A DNA stretch of 64,000 nt from Shewanella phaeophyticola (GTDB lineage: Bacteria > Pseudomonadota > Gammaproteobacteria > Enterobacterales > Shewanellaceae): the NCBI RefSeq assembly GCF_025398315.1, contig NZ_JAODOQ010000001.1, forward strand, positions 1-64,000, given 5' to 3'. A program made the translations under genes and the position numbers. Below the pieces are notes generated by a model, which saw only the letters and a list, made by a program, of their open reading frames with translations, made no database searches and was not told the origin of the DNA. This document shows positions 18,240-29,381 of this stretch, in pieces (positions within the stretch are counted from its first letter, which is position 1; every line of letters begins with the position of its first letter).

Positions 18240-19415
18240 TCATCTGCAGTTTTCATCGTTGTTGAGCGGTATACTTAATATCTCATCGCTCACTTGTTGC
18301 TGCGACAACATGCCGCCAACCCGCAGTAAAGTATTTTTCCAGCACAGCAAGCCTCGATGATCCATACTCGGTTGCGATAAAGCCTGTGGCGTTAGCCATT
18401 GCTTACTCGCTAAGTCGAAGCGGTATTGATAGTTACCGGGCTCACTTGGTTGACCGTTATAGCCGATGCCTGAATAGTTATATGGATTATCACTGCCACC
18501 TAAAAAAACGATTTGGCCGCCTTTTGGCGTCATAATACCTGTAGCAGCCATACGATAATGCGCGCTTGGCGTATTTGCCTGACTTGCAGATTGCTCCTCG
18601 GGTAGATTTGCAATTGAATAATGCGGCAACAATTGCCAATCAATACGCAAGTGATTGCTAGAGTTAATCTCTCCTAATAAACACACGGGTGAAGCTTTAT
18701 AGCTTCTGCGTGCATTAATGTTTGGCTGCACTTTGACCCCATCACACAACACTAACCGATTACCGACTATGCCAACAGCCTGGCCAAAGACTGCTGGTGC
18801 AGGGATAGGGCTGGCTTGCGCCCAAGTGTCAGTTTGGGTGTCATACACTTGGACTAAATTAACATTGCCGTCATTGTGCCAACCGCCAAACAGATAAATA
18901 TAACGTTGTTGATATGTGGCTGCTGTGGTGTCATCAACCGCAACAGGCATGTCGGCAATTCGCTGATATTGGTCAGTATTAATAGAGTATTGGTAATTGT
19001 CTATCGTACTTATTTCATCATGATTTTCGGCCACGGTATAACCACCAAATACATATGCATGCTCTTTTATGCCCACCGCAATAGCCGCCAAGCGACCAGA
19101 AAGCGGCGCGACATGCGGTACTGCTTTAATCGATTGCCATTGAGCAGCATATCCATTGATGGATAATGCCCACGCCAAGTTATGCACATCTTGATAACCT
19201 TTGCCTTTACCAAACGCCATAAAGCTCAATAAATACGTTTGCTCGTTGCTGCGAACCATTGCGACCGCGTTATTGCTCACGGCTTGAGGTAAAGGTGGTA
19301 TTTGAGCCGCGTATAGCGGTGCAGATACCATTACGGCTGAGCATAGGAATGCCAAATACAAACGCTTAATAGCTGCTTTTGCAGGCATATAATGAGATAA
19401 AAATAAGCGTGGCAT
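18240..19415 (-). CDS. Exported kelch-repeat protein
   Basis: The product has 391 residues. A signal peptide (about residues 17-36, ending near PLYAAQ) is followed by kelch-type beta-propeller repeats with YVFGGYT, YLFGGWHND, IVFLGGSDN and LLRVGGM signatures. It resembles the NanM-like N-acetylneuraminate epimerase family, but no sialic-acid genes are near, so a sugar substrate cannot be assigned. It is probably periplasmic. It is monocistronic as far as can be seen. Confidence 0.75.
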   Translation of the reverse strand: MPRLFLSHYMPAKAAIKRLYLAFLCSAVMVSAPLYAAQIPPLPQAVSNNAVAMVRSNEQTYLLSFMAFGKGKGYQDVHNLAWALSINGYAAQWQSIKAVPHVAPLSGRLAAIAVGIKEHAYVFGGYTVAENHDEISTIDNYQYSINTDQYQRIADMPVAVDDTTAATYQQRYIYLFGGWHNDGNVNLVQVYDTQTDTWAQASPIPAPAVFGQAVGIVGNRLVLCDGVKVQPNINARRSYKASPVCLLGEINSSNHLRIDWQLLPHYSIANLPEEQSASQANTPSAHYRMAATGIMTPKGGQIVFLGGSDNPYNYSGIGYNGQPSEPGNYQYRFDLASKQWLTPQALSQPSMDHRGLLCWKNTLLRVGGMLSQQQVSDEILSIPLNNDENCR

Positions 19416-19507
19416 AGTGTCTGTCCTATGTTGATATGAGCAAACGCATTAGGCAATTAAAGGCGACTTTAAGGCCGAATACCTTTGCCCATGCGTATTT
19501 CAATTGT

Positions 19508-19754
19508 TTACAGGTATGGCGGTGTTGTGTCATCGGGACCATTTTGTTCGACAATAATATACTAGTTAAAACCCAATTGCTCGGTGAGTATGGACGCTTG
19601 AGTTTGTGCATTAATCAGTAAATCAGCCTTGTGTTTGCTGGTAATGCTAAGCAAATAATAATTATCGGTAAGCTTGTGCTCAAGGTAACGATATCCTTCT
19701 GCTTGCTTATATTGCGGCGCAGCGGTTGTGCTGCCACAACCACTGAGCGCATTT
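19508..19754 (-). pseudogene. Remnant of a small lipoprotein gene
   Basis: In the frame running from 19750 to 19508 the minus strand reads ALSGCGSTTAAPQYKQAEGY and on through YRYLEHKLTDNYYLLS, resembling small lipoproteins of the CC0125/CC1285 type just after their lipobox. The signal-peptide codons and a start are missing: the frame is immediately preceded by the stop of the gene ending at 19755. An in-frame TAG at 19564-19562 stands where CAG would give FNQYIIVEQ, and the final stop is at 19510-19508. Loss of the start plus an internal stop indicates a decayed gene. Confidence 0.6.
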
Positions 19755-20351
19755 TTACTTCCCTCTGGTTAATTGGGCAGATGTATCAGCTGAGGTGATA
19801 ACAGCAGTGGACGCTGATGTTAACGTTTGTGACGCTGCCAATCCTGCCGTAGAAGCAGTTTGACCGCTAAGTTCAGTTGCCAATGTCAGCGAACCATTAG
19901 TTAAGTCGTTAAGTTGAGAGCTTGCCATTTGAGACACAGAACCGACATTAGCGATTGTTGTGTCAACTGATGAGTTGACCGCCGTTAGCGTTTCTGTCGG
20001 CATTGATAGTGTTAATTCGCCGTTAGCTGATGTGGATGATTCAGCCGTCATTGATGCTGAGTCATTTGTTTCGCTCGATTCAGCGCTGTCAGTGTCATTA
20101 GCCGCAGTTTGCTCTGCGCTCATATCAGTGCTGCTTTCAGTGACGGTATCAGACGTTGCGGTATCATTAAATGCTTCAGTTTTGTGACTATTTTGAAGAT
20201 TAACACTGGCACTCATTTGTGTTGATTGGCCTTGGTTAAATTGTACATCAGCTTGTGCAGATGTTGAGGTTGAAACTGACATTTCAGCACTCATGGCCAC
20301 CGTTGAAAAACAGGCCAATGCGATTAAAGTTTGTTTGAATAATGTGTTCAT
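19755..20351 (-). CDS. Exported Ser/Thr/Ala-rich low-complexity protein
   Basis: The product has 198 residues from ATG 20351, preceded by GAGGGAACTACA; a longer frame to 20399 lacks this signal. A clear signal peptide (LFKQTLIALACFSTVAMSA) is followed by a mature part made almost only of S, T, A, N, Q, D and E with no cysteine, for example DTVTESSTDMSAEQTA. No family was recognised. It may be an extracellular or periplasmic disordered protein. The unrelated lipoprotein remnant follows directly. Confidence 0.65.
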   Translation of the reverse strand: MNTLFKQTLIALACFSTVAMSAEMSVSTSTSAQADVQFNQGQSTQMSASVNLQNSHKTEAFNDTATSDTVTESSTDMSAEQTAANDTDSAESSETNDSASMTAESSTSANGELTLSMPTETLTAVNSSVDTTIANVGSVSQMASSQLNDLTNGSLTLATELSGQTASTAGLAASQTLTSASTAVITSADTSAQLTRGK

Positions 20352-20488
20352 TGTAGTTCCCTCGTTGTTGTCGTGATTGGCACAGTGATAACGAGACAAC
20401 GACAGATTCTATTCCGATTATTTTTTAAAAAAGTGGAAATAAATTAATTTAACAAAGCTGATTTTTATTAAGTCATTGTAAATAAAAA

Positions 20489-21157
20489 TTATTGTATTTT
20501 TGCTAGTTTTTTATTTAATCTAACTAAGCGTTTATCATAATCATCTGTCCAACCTTGTTTTAATGCCTTTTCTGAAAGTTTAATAGCACTTTTTATATCT
20601 CCTTCTTTTTCAAGAATAATTGCTAGCTGTTTATAGCCTGTATGTGAAGGTAGCATTTGTGGTTCATCGTAATAAGGATGTCTAATCCCAGTTATTTTAT
20701 GCAATCGTTTTAGCTCTGTAGGTTTTTCAGGGTGACGAAATTTTTTGGCAACTTTGTTAGCAAAAGAAATTTGCATTAGGCAAAGCTCTTTCGCTTTTTC
20801 ATAATGTTTGTTATCAGCCCTTAATGAATAATGATGTTGGATAAGTGATGCAAGAGCTAGATGAGTGTCGATAAGATTTATATTTGCTGACGTATTACTT
20901 TTAGTAAGCTCGCTTTCTGCTTTGGCCTTGAGTATTTCTTTTGCTGGGGACTCTGCGACGTGTGACAATGTGAGTAACAGACTTAATTTACCAAAGCCAT
21001 CATTAAAATATGTCTTATCTACATTTTGGTATAGACAAGGGGTATCACTAACAGGTAATCCCATCGGACGGTAGTTATTAGAAACTTGGTTCCTTTGGCT
21101 TACTGTTAATGATTCAACCCACCATTCCTTGAGTTGATACTTATCTAATATGTCCAT
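20489..21157 (-). CDS. Hypothetical protein with C-terminal helical (TPR-like) repeats
   Basis: The product has 222 residues. No signal peptide or membrane segment is visible. The C-terminus (about residues 170-210: YKQLAIILEKEGDIKSAIKLSEKALKQGW) looks like a TPR unit; residues 75-150 are also helical. The N-terminus DKYQLKEWWVESLT suggests a partner-binding helix. The region is lower in G+C than its neighbours and flanked by gene-poor sequence, so it may be a lineage-specific acquisition. No function is assigned. Confidence 0.6.
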   Translation of the reverse strand: MDILDKYQLKEWWVESLTVSQRNQVSNNYRPMGLPVSDTPCLYQNVDKTYFNDGFGKLSLLLTLSHVAESPAKEILKAKAESELTKSNTSANINLIDTHLALASLIQHHYSLRADNKHYEKAKELCLMQISFANKVAKKFRHPEKPTELKRLHKITGIRHPYYDEPQMLPSHTGYKQLAIILEKEGDIKSAIKLSEKALKQGWTDDYDKRLVRLNKKLAKIQ

Positions 21158-21321
21158 TTGTCCATTTCCTTCTAGACGTTAATATCCATCTCAATTTTAT
21201 TAGTACCTAACTAACGAGTATAAAAAATATACTCTATAAAGTTAGTGGAATATAAGCAAGCAAGATAAAAACTAATGCGTGTAAAGCACTAACAGTGGGT
21301 TCATTCGTGGGTTCAAGAAAC

Positions 21322-21356
21322 AAAACGGGCTTCTCATTGCTGAGAAACCCGTTTTA
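21322..21356 (-). terminator. Intrinsic terminator after fis
   Basis: A long hairpin AAAACGGG-c-TTCTC ... GAGAA-a-CCCGTTTT has one mismatched pair in the stem. It lies 25 bp beyond the fis stop and serves the minus-strand dusB-fis transcript. It is nearly symmetric and could act in both directions. Confidence 0.8.
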
Positions 21357-21380
21357 ATACAACAAATTAAGAATTACTTC

Positions 21381-22671
<1,291 letters not shown>

Positions 22672-23031
22672 TGCGAACTTCACCTTGCTCTTCAAAGGGG
22701 CGCTATAGTAGCCCTTTTTGACGGCCATGAAAAGGTCAATAAATGACCTAAATGCAACTTTTTTGCTTGACTTTTATTGGCTGTCACAACTTTGACTAAT
22801 AATTAGCATTTTTTTGTGATGTATGAGTGCTGGTGCGAGCTGTAGCTCACCTTTTTTATTGACGCATGTTTTTTTTAGGTTAATTCGGCTGTAAAAAACA
22901 TCAAATAGACTGTAAAAAAGCAGAAATGATTTTGTTAAAAAATAAAGCTCATAATGTAAAAAAATGTAGTCGGTTGTTTTGTATATAAAACAACCGACTT
23001 ATATTGCAATCGTCAACAGCGTGTAACGAAT
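22672..23031. other. Gene-free interval between prmA and dusB
   Basis: About 360 bp contain the prmA terminator at 22968-22999 and, closer to dusB, AT-rich sequence that presumably holds the dusB-fis promoter. In enterobacteria the fis promoter lies in the equivalent place and is under growth-rate control. No gene or further repeat was seen. Confidence 0.5.
22968..22999 (-). terminator. Intrinsic terminator after prmA
   Basis: A 13-bp stem AGTCGGTTGTTTT/AAAACAACCGACT encloses a six-base loop. On the minus strand it is followed by AT-rich sequence with a T run. It lies 32 bp after the prmA stop and separates prmA from dusB-fis. Confidence 0.8.
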
Positions 23032-23912
23032 TTATTTGCGGATCCCGCTTAGACGACTCCAGTCTTCTTTATGACAAACTGGGTCCATATCAAACCATTG
23101 GCTGTAAAAGTCAGACACTTCTTGTGCTTGTTCCTGAAGTAAACCTGATAATGCTAGCTTGCCGCCTGTTTTGACTTTTTCTGCAATCAATGGCGCTAAC
23201 TCTTTGAGTGGCCCAGCCAGAATGTTGGCAACCAATACATCTGCTTGTAGATTTTCTGGTTGGTTCTCTGGTAAATATAAGGCTAATTTGTCGGCGACAT
23301 CGTTGCGCTCGGCATTGGCCGTTGAGGCATCAATCGCCTGGTAATCAATATCAACGCCCGTGACCTTTTTGGCCCGAGCTTAATGGCTGCAATGGCCAAA
23401 ATACCTGAACCACAACCAAAGTCGATCACTTCTTGATCGGCTAAATCTAGGCTGTCTAGCCATTCTAAACATAAGGCTGTAGTCGGGTGAGTACCGGTAC
23501 CAAAAGCGAGGCCGGGATCTAAGATAACGTTAACCGCTGCTGGGTCAGGGATTTCACGCCAGCTTGGGCAAATCCATAGGCGTTGACCAAATTGAATTGG
23601 GTGGAAACTGTCCATCCACTCGCGTACCCAGTCTTTGTCTTCAACTTGTTCTATTTTATGGGTAAAACCTTTGCCTAAAAATGGCATGTTTTCTAAAAAC
23701 TCGATAGTCGGTGCTAAGTCAGTTTCGGCATCAAATAAGGCGATTAAGATGGTGTCTTGCCACAGTGGGGTTTCGCCTAATTTAGGCTCAAAAATCGGCT
23801 CGTCTTGCCCATCTTCATAAGTGATGGAAACGGAACCTTGATCCATTAATAAGTCACCAAGCATATCTGCATGGTCGCGATGGGTGTGAATGCGCAATTG
23901 GATCCAAGCCAT
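23032..23912 (-). CDS. prmA: Ribosomal protein L11 methyltransferase (one frame lesion)
   Basis: PrmA trimethylates L11 using [11 protein letters not shown] at the N-terminus, [14 protein letters not shown] and the SAM motif [19 protein letters not shown] are diagnostic. One base is missing at 23371-23376 (minus-strand CGGGCC); correct reading continues with [26 protein letters not shown] and SGLL to the stop at 23032. The raw frame would end at 23283. Restored length is 293 residues, identical to the E. coli protein. Confidence 0.95.
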
Positions 23913-24074
23913 GGAATATTCCTAATCGATAATAAAACAATGTAATTGGCGACTATTATACCCAAACCACCTGCCTTTGTGCGTTTTCGTCGACAGTTTA
24001 TCTACCTTATTTGTAAAACCCTGTAGGCGAATTGCGCTGTATTTGTGACCAGTGTCTAACTAACTGTAAATAAT

Positions 24075-24090
24075 AGTGAGCGTTGTCACG
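24075..24090. promoter_or_regulatory. CRP-like site upstream of frdCAB
   Basis: AGTGAGCGTTGTCACG contains the perfect GTGA-N6-TCAC core. It lies about 80 bp before the frdC start in the 240-bp prmA/frdC divergent region. From established knowledge, cAMP-CRP is the main activator of anaerobic respiration genes in Shewanella, which fits. Binding itself is inferred. Confidence 0.6.
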
Positions 24091-24168
24091 TATTTTTTTG
24101 CGAACAGTGCTGTAGCGTTGAAAGACTTGCTATGTTCATGATCTCTTATTGTGTCAGCACAGGATGTA

Positions 24169-24918
24169 ATGTTTATGGCCGTAAACCCTCTACCTGCAAA
24201 AAATATTTTGAGTCGTTATACCGCCAAAGGATTTTCTCATCCTATTTGGGCGGCTCGAGCAGATAGATTGCAAAGTGCCTCGGGTGTGTTACTCGGTTTG
24301 TTCCTTATTATGCATTTGCATTTTGAGTCGAGTATTTTACTGGGTAAAGAGGCTTTTTATCAGGTAGCGCAATTTCTCGAAGGCGGTATTTTTAGTGAAA
24401 CCGGGCATGGTTTTCCTATTCTTACGCAGATTTTTTCTGTCGTAATGTTATTGGTTGTGCTTATTCATGCCGTGTTTGCATTAAGGCGTTTTCCTACCCA
24501 AATTGGCCAGTGGCGTGCCCTGCGTCAACAGATGAAATTTTTACCCCATGAAGATACCAAAATCTGGTTCTGGCAAATGGTCAGTGGATTTTTACTGTTT
24601 TTCTTAGTGCCTGTGCACCTGTTTACCATGATCACTAACCCTGAAATTGGTCCACATTTATCAGCTGAGCGAGTGGTGTATCAAAATGCTTGGGTGTTGT
24701 ATGTGTTGCTATTACCGGCGGTCACAATACACGCCATATTTGGTTTGTATCGGGTTTCGGTTAAATGGGGTCTGATCACTCAACGCTTTGCATTATTAAA
24801 GTTAGCTAAAGTTATGCTGGCTTATTTAATGGTGTTGGGTGTTGCGAGTCTAGTGGCTTATATCATTATTGGTCGTTCATTGAGTTTGCCTGTGGTGCCT
24901 TTTGTGCCTGGTTTGTAA
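24169..24918 (+). CDS. frdC: Fumarate reductase cytochrome b subunit (type B, dihaem)
   Basis: The product has about 249 residues. Five hydrophobic segments carry the histidines of the dihaem cytochrome b family as in the Wolinella/Campylobacter quinol:fumarate reductase: MHLHFESS, VLIHAVFAL, VPVHLFTM and TIHAIFGLYR. It transfers electrons from menaquinol to FrdAB at the inner membrane. The start is uncertain: ATG 24169 (AGGA 4 bp upstream) or ATG 24175 (AGGA 10 bp upstream). It is first in frdCAB; this gene order and the single fused membrane subunit differ from E. coli frdABCD. Confidence 0.9.
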   Translation: MFMAVNPLPAKNILSRYTAKGFSHPIWAARADRLQSASGVLLGLFLIMHLHFESSILLGKEAFYQVAQFLEGGIFSETGHGFPILTQIFSVVMLLVVLIHAVFALRRFPTQIGQWRALRQQMKFLPHEDTKIWFWQMVSGFLLFFLVPVHLFTMITNPEIGPHLSAERVVYQNAWVLYVLLLPAVTIHAIFGLYRVSVKWGLITQRFALLKLAKVMLAYLMVLGVASLVAYIIIGRSLSLPVVPFVPGL

Positions 24919-24930
24919 TAAGGATATGTT

Positions 24931-26925
24931 GTGAAAATTATTTATACCGATTCCTTAGTCGTCGGGGCTGGTTTGGCTGGCCTTAGGGTCGCGATCGCGT
25001 CTAAAGAACGTGGGCTTGATACCATAGTACTGTCACTTATTCCGGCTAAACGCTCTCATTCTGTTGCCGCGCAAGGCGGTATGCAGGCCAGTTTAGCTAA
25101 TACTGTAAAAGGAATGGGCGACAATGAGGATGTGCATTTTCAAGATACAGTTAAAGGGTCTGATTGGGGCTGCGATCAGCAAGTTGCCCGAATGTTTACC
25201 CATTGTGCGCCTAAAGCCGTACGCGAATTAGCCCATTGGGGCGTGCCGTGGAGCCGAGTGAGCCAAGGTGACCGTGAGGTTATCGTTAATGCGCAAAAAG
25301 TGACCTTAACCGAGGCAAAAGAAGCCCATGGCTTAATTAACGCTCGTGATTTTGGTGGTACTCAAAAGTGGCGTACTTGTTATACCGCCGATGGAACTGG
25401 GCATTCATTATTATACGCTGTCGATAACCGTGCGATCTCAATGGGCATTCCAGTTCATGAGCGCATGGAGGCGCTGAAAATTATCCATGATGGCAAACGG
25501 TGTCATGGCGTGATTGCTCGCTGTTTAATTACCGGCGAAATAAGGGCTTATGTTGCTAAGTCGACAACGATTGCGACCGGTGGTTATGGCCGTATTTATG
25601 AAGTGTCGACCAATGCGATTATTTGCGAAGGCATTGGTCAGGCGTTAGCGCTAGAAACCGGTGTCGCGACATTAGGTAATATGGAAGCGGTCCAGTTTCA
25701 CCCGACAGCCATTGTGCCGGTGGGGATTTTAACCACAGAAGGATGTCGTGGTGACGGTGGTGTATTACGTGACAAAGATGGCCACCGCTTTATGCCTGAT
25801 TACGAGCCCGATAAAAAAGAGCTCGCCTCGCGCGATGTTGTATCACGACGAATGACCGAACATATCCGCAAAGGCAAGGGCGTTGATAGCCCTTATGAAT
25901 CTCATTTATGGTTAGACATCACTTTGTTGGGCAAGAAACACATCGATACCAATTTGCGTGAGGTCAAAGAGATCTGTCAGCACTTCTTAGGCATTGACCC
26001 TGTGACAGAATGGATCCCTGTGAGGCCAACACAGCATTATTCAATGGGCGGAATTCGCACTAAAGCTAATGGTGAAAGCCCGCAGTTATCAGGACTCTTT
26101 AGCGTCGGTGAAGCTGCGTGTTGGGATATGCATGGTTTTAATCGTTTAGGCGGTAACTCGTTAGCTGAAGCTGTAGTGGGCGGAATGATCATTGGTCAAT
26201 ATGTGGCAGATTTTTGCCAACAAGCAACCTTAACCATTGATACCAAATTAATTGAGGAGTTTGGTCAGCAAATAGACAGTGAAATTACTGAATTGATTGA
26301 CGGTGGTGGCACTGAAAAAGCAATGACAATCAAGCAAGAAATGCTGCGAATTATGATGGATTACGTAGGTATTTTCCGTAATGGCACTCAGCTTGAGCAA
26401 GCTGTTAATGAGCTAAGTGAACTACTTAAGCGCTCACGTAATATCGGCTTAACGTGTAAAAAGCGTCACGCTAACCCTGAGTTAGTCGACGCGTTAAGAG
26501 TGAAACGCATGTTGAAGGTTGCGTTAACTGTGGCTAGCGGTGCTCATGCTCGTACAGAAAGCCGTGGAGCGCATTCGCGTGAAGATTATCCTGAGCGAAA
26601 TGACCGTGATTGGCTTAATCGTACGCTCAGCTCATGGCCAGATGAAAACGCATTAGTGCCAACGTTAAGCTATGAACCCATCGATGTGCTGTCTATGGAG
26701 TTACCTCCAGGATATCGAGGTTATGGTACTAACAATGCCATTGTTCATCCTGATACCGTGATACGCCAACAGCAAATTGAGCAAATATTGGCGGATTTAG
26801 ATAACCCAAGTGATCGCGTGGCAAGACAAGCGGCCATTATGCCTTATGCGTTACCCGATGATTTTATGCCAGCCAACCAAAGATTGTTTGATAACGTCGA
26901 TGTTAAAGGAGATCCTGCCAAATGA
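24931..26925 (+). CDS. frdA: Fumarate reductase flavoprotein subunit
   Basis: The product has 664 residues. The N-terminal FAD motif [19 protein letters not shown], the covalent-FAD histidine in [13 protein letters not shown], the catalytic-site stretches QFHPTAIVP and [12 protein letters not shown], and [11 protein letters not shown] are all present. The length and the cytochrome subunit put it with the type B quinol:fumarate reductases. It starts at GTG 24931 with AAGGAT upstream. It overlaps frdB by 4 bp (ATGA). It is an integral membrane complex subunit, distinct from the soluble periplasmic fumarate reductase FccA of Shewanella. Confidence 0.96.
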   Translation: MKIIYTDSLVVGAGLAGLRVAIASKERGLDTIVLSLIPAKRSHSVAAQGGMQASLANTVKGMGDNEDVHFQDTVKGSDWGCDQQVARMFTHCAPKAVRELAHWGVPWSRVSQGDREVIVNAQKVTLTEAKEAHGLINARDFGGTQKWRTCYTADGTGHSLLYAVDNRAISMGIPVHERMEALKIIHDGKRCHGVIARCLITGEIRAYVAKSTTIATGGYGRIYEVSTNAIICEGIGQALALETGVATLGNMEAVQFHPTAIVPVGILTTEGCRGDGGVLRDKDGHRFMPDYEPDKKELASRDVVSRRMTEHIRKGKGVDSPYESHLWLDITLLGKKHIDTNLREVKEICQHFLGIDPVTEWIPVRPTQHYSMGGIRTKANGESPQLSGLFSVGEAACWDMHGFNRLGGNSLAEAVVGGMIIGQYVADFCQQATLTIDTKLIEEFGQQIDSEITELIDGGGTEKAMTIKQEMLRIMMDYVGIFRNGTQLEQAVNELSELLKRSRNIGLTCKKRHANPELVDALRVKRMLKVALTVASGAHARTESRGAHSREDYPERNDRDWLNRTLSSWPDENALVPTLSYEPIDVLSMELPPGYRGYGTNNAIVHPDTVIRQQQIEQILADLDNPSDRVARQAAIMPYALPDDFMPANQRLFDNVDVKGDPAK

Positions 26926-27647
26926 GCCAAGCCCGTCAATTGACGTTTTCAATATTTCGATATGATCCACAAGATCCTAACGATAAGCCGAAAATGGTGA
27001 ATTATTATATTACCGAAACCCCAGGTATGACGGTATTTATAGCATTAAATAAAATACGCGAGACGCAGGACCCATCGCTGCAATTTGACTTTGTTTGTCG
27101 TGCGGGTATTTGTGGCAGTTGCGCCATGGTGATTAATGGTAAGCCGACACTGGCTTGCCGTACCCTAACGGCGAATTTCCCAAGCGCTGAAATAAGTTTA
27201 ATGCCTTTACCAGGGTTTGAGTTGATTGGTGATTTATCTGTCAACACCGGTAAATTTATGCGTGAATTAGCTGAACGTTTGCAGTTGTGGTTACAGCCTA
27301 ATGACACCGACATGGACATTCATCGCATTGAAGCGCCTATGGCGCCAGAAGAAGCCGCCAAACTATATGAACTTGAGCGTTGCGTAGAATGTGGCGTGTG
27401 TGTATCGGCGTGTGCAACTAAGCAAATGCGTGACACCTTTGTGGGTGCGGTAGGGTTAATGAAAATTGCCCGCTTTGAACTCGACAGTCGTGACAGTCGC
27501 ACCAGTGATGATTTTTATCATGTTATCGGTAATCAAGATGGGGTATTTGGTTGTATGACCTTGTTGGGCTGCCAGGATACATGCCCTAAAGATTTACCTC
27601 ATATGCAACAAATTGCTTATCTTCGTCGAAAAATGGCAGCAGTATAG
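26922..27647 (+). CDS. frdB: Fumarate reductase iron-sulfur subunit
   Basis: The product has 241 residues. The plant-type [2Fe-2S] ligands are in CRAGICGSC plus a later C in TLACRT; the C-terminal ferredoxin-like clusters use [11 protein letters not shown] and [15 protein letters not shown]. It links FrdC haems to the FrdA flavin. Translationally coupled to frdA. No further gene follows in the operon; a repeat region and the rho terminator lie beyond. Confidence 0.96.
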   Translation: MSQARQLTFSIFRYDPQDPNDKPKMVNYYITETPGMTVFIALNKIRETQDPSLQFDFVCRAGICGSCAMVINGKPTLACRTLTANFPSAEISLMPLPGFELIGDLSVNTGKFMRELAERLQLWLQPNDTDMDIHRIEAPMAPEEAAKLYELERCVECGVCVSACATKQMRDTFVGAVGLMKIARFELDSRDSRTSDDFYHVIGNQDGVFGCMTLLGCQDTCPKDLPHMQQIAYLRRKMAAV

Positions 27648-27659
27648 CGGGGGAGCACA

Positions 27660-27815
27660 AAGGCTCGCAGCGAGATGCTAAAGTGCTTCGCTGCTAGATA
27701 CTATACAAGCTAAAGCTTTAAAAGCAGGAAGATGTCCGACTTGAGACGATACAAGCTAGCTTTTATAGCAACGAAGCGTACTATCAGGACGAAGTCCGCT
27801 CTAGGCATGGTTTTA
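27660..27815. repeat. Intergenic repeat-like block between frdB and rho
   Basis: Two related arms share TACAAGCTA and then AGC-(A/N)GGA-GA-GTCCG segments (about 27703-27742 and 27750-27803), with small hairpins such as GGAC-GAA-GTCC. The base composition differs from the coding flanks and no reading frame is convincing. It resembles a dispersed intergenic repeat, but only one copy was recognised in this window. Confidence 0.4.
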
Positions 27816-27840
27816 GTTAGTCACCATGATTTAAACATAA

Positions 27841-27874
27841 AAAAATGCCGCTAATTGTCATTGGCGGCATTTTT
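27841..27874 (-). terminator. Bidirectional intrinsic terminator between frdB and rho
   Basis: The stem AAAAATGCCGC/GCGGCATTTTT has a 12-base loop. The A and T runs on both sides let it end both the plus-strand frd transcript and the minus-strand rho transcript, whose stop is at 27895. Confidence 0.88.
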
Positions 27875-27894
27875 ATCTGTAATATCTAATCTTA

Positions 27895-29160
27895 TTAAGA
27901 CTTAGCGCGTTTCATCGCAGTAAAGAACTCTTCATTGGTTTTGGTCATCGCCAATTTATCAATTAAGAACTCCATTGCTGCAACTTCATCCATTGGATGT
28001 AGAATTTTACGTAAAATCCACATTTTCTGAAGCTCATCTGGCGTCGTGAGTTTTTCTTCACGACGTGTACCAGAGCGGTTGAAGTCAATCGCTGGGAAAA
28101 CACGTTTTTCAGCTGCTTTACGAGAAAGGTGTAACTCTTGGTTACCTGTACCTTTAAATTCTTCGTAAATTACTTCGTCCATTTTCGAGCCGGTATCAAC
28201 CAATGCAGTTGCAATAATGGTTAAGCTGCCACCGTGTTCAATGTTACGCGCAGCACCAAAGAAACGCTTAGGGCGGTGCAGGGCGTTAGCGTCAACACCA
28301 CCGGTTAATACTTTACCCGACGATGGGATAACGGTGTTGTAAGCACGAGCTAAACGAGTGATAGAGTCTAACAAAATCACCACGTCCTTTTTGTGCTCAA
28401 CTAAACGCTTGGCTTTCTCGATAACCATTTCAGCAACTTGTACATGACGGCTTGCAGGCTCATCAAAGGTAGAGGCTATGACCTCTCCTTTAACCATGCG
28501 TTGCATTTCGGTTACTTCTTCAGGACGTTCATCGATAAGCAATACCATCAACACTACATCTGGGTTGTTGTAAGTAATACTTTGGGCAATGTTTTGCAGT
28601 AATAAGGTTTTACCCGCTTTAGGCGGCGCTACAATCAAACCACGTTGACCTTTACCGATAGGCGAACAAAGATCAAGAATTCGAGAGGTAATATCTTCAG
28701 TTGAACCATTACCACGCTCCATGCGAAGACGTTCTTCTGCATGCAGTGGGGTTAAGTTTTCAAACAGGATTTTATTACGAGAGCTTTCTGGCTTATCAAA
28801 GTTAACTTCGTTGACTTTTAACAGTGCGAAATATCTTTCGCCTTCTTTGGGCGGGCGTATTTTACCAAAAATGGTGTCACCGGTGCGCATGTTAAAGCGG
28901 CGAATTTGGCTTGGCGATACGTAGATATCATCAGGATCCGCAAGGTATGAGCCGTCTGAACTTCTTAAAAACCCGAATCCGTCTTGGAGGATTTCTAATA
29001 CACCGCCACCGAAGATGTCTTCTCCGCTTTTAGCGTGAGCTTTTAAAATAGAGAAGATAATATCTTGCTTACGAGTACGAGCCATATTGTCTAATTTCAT
29101 GCTTTCAGCAAGAGAAACTAGATCCGAAATGGGCGTGTCTTTTAATTCTGTTAAATTCAT
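27895..29160 (-). CDS. rho: Transcription termination factor Rho
   Basis: The product has 421 residues. The N-terminal Rho domain [15 protein letters not shown], the RNA-binding cold-shock-like domain with GFGFLRS and [16 protein letters not shown], Walker [13 protein letters not shown], Walker [17 protein letters not shown] and the Q-loop/R-loop region [20 protein letters not shown] are visible. It is a homohexameric RNA helicase. The 220-bp gap to trxA holds its leader, where Rho commonly regulates itself. The frame is intact. Confidence 0.99.
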   Translation of the reverse strand: MNLTELKDTPISDLVSLAESMKLDNMARTRKQDIIFSILKAHAKSGEDIFGGGVLEILQDGFGFLRSSDGSYLADPDDIYVSPSQIRRFNMRTGDTIFGKIRPPKEGERYFALLKVNEVNFDKPESSRNKILFENLTPLHAEERLRMERGNGSTEDITSRILDLCSPIGKGQRGLIVAPPKAGKTLLLQNIAQSITYNNPDVVLMVLLIDERPEEVTEMQRMVKGEVIASTFDEPASRHVQVAEMVIEKAKRLVEHKKDVVILLDSITRLARAYNTVIPSSGKVLTGGVDANALHRPKRFFGAARNIEHGGSLTIIATALVDTGSKMDEVIYEEFKGTGNQELHLSRKAAEKRVFPAIDFNRSGTRREEKLTTPDELQKMWILRKILHPMDEVAAMEFLIDKLAMTKTNEEFFTAMKRAKS

Positions 29161-29323
29161 GTATGGGAGTCTTGTATTACGCGACGAAGCTTACCGTAAT
29201 CAATCAGTAAGGTTGAAAAGAAATATATGATTGATAAACGAGAAAGGTTATTTGAAAAAATCTGATGAATAAATTAGCACTATATGACTTGTCCGTCCAG
29301 AAATTTAGACTAATTTTGATCTA

Positions 29324-29358
29324 AAAACGGCACAAATTGTATAAAACTTGTGCCGTTT
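29324..29358 (-). terminator. Intrinsic terminator after trxA
   Basis: The stem is AAACGGCACAA/TTGTGCCGTTT with a 13-base loop; on the minus strand the stem continues into a T run. It lies 24 bp beyond the trxA stop. Confidence 0.85.
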
Positions 29359-29381
29359 AACACTTTTAAGACAATTAATGC

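Noticed and set aside
19436-19621. Overlapping 61-codon frames on both strands
   Set aside because: No start signals or similarity; the minus-strand lipoprotein remnant in a third frame explains the recognisable protein sequence.
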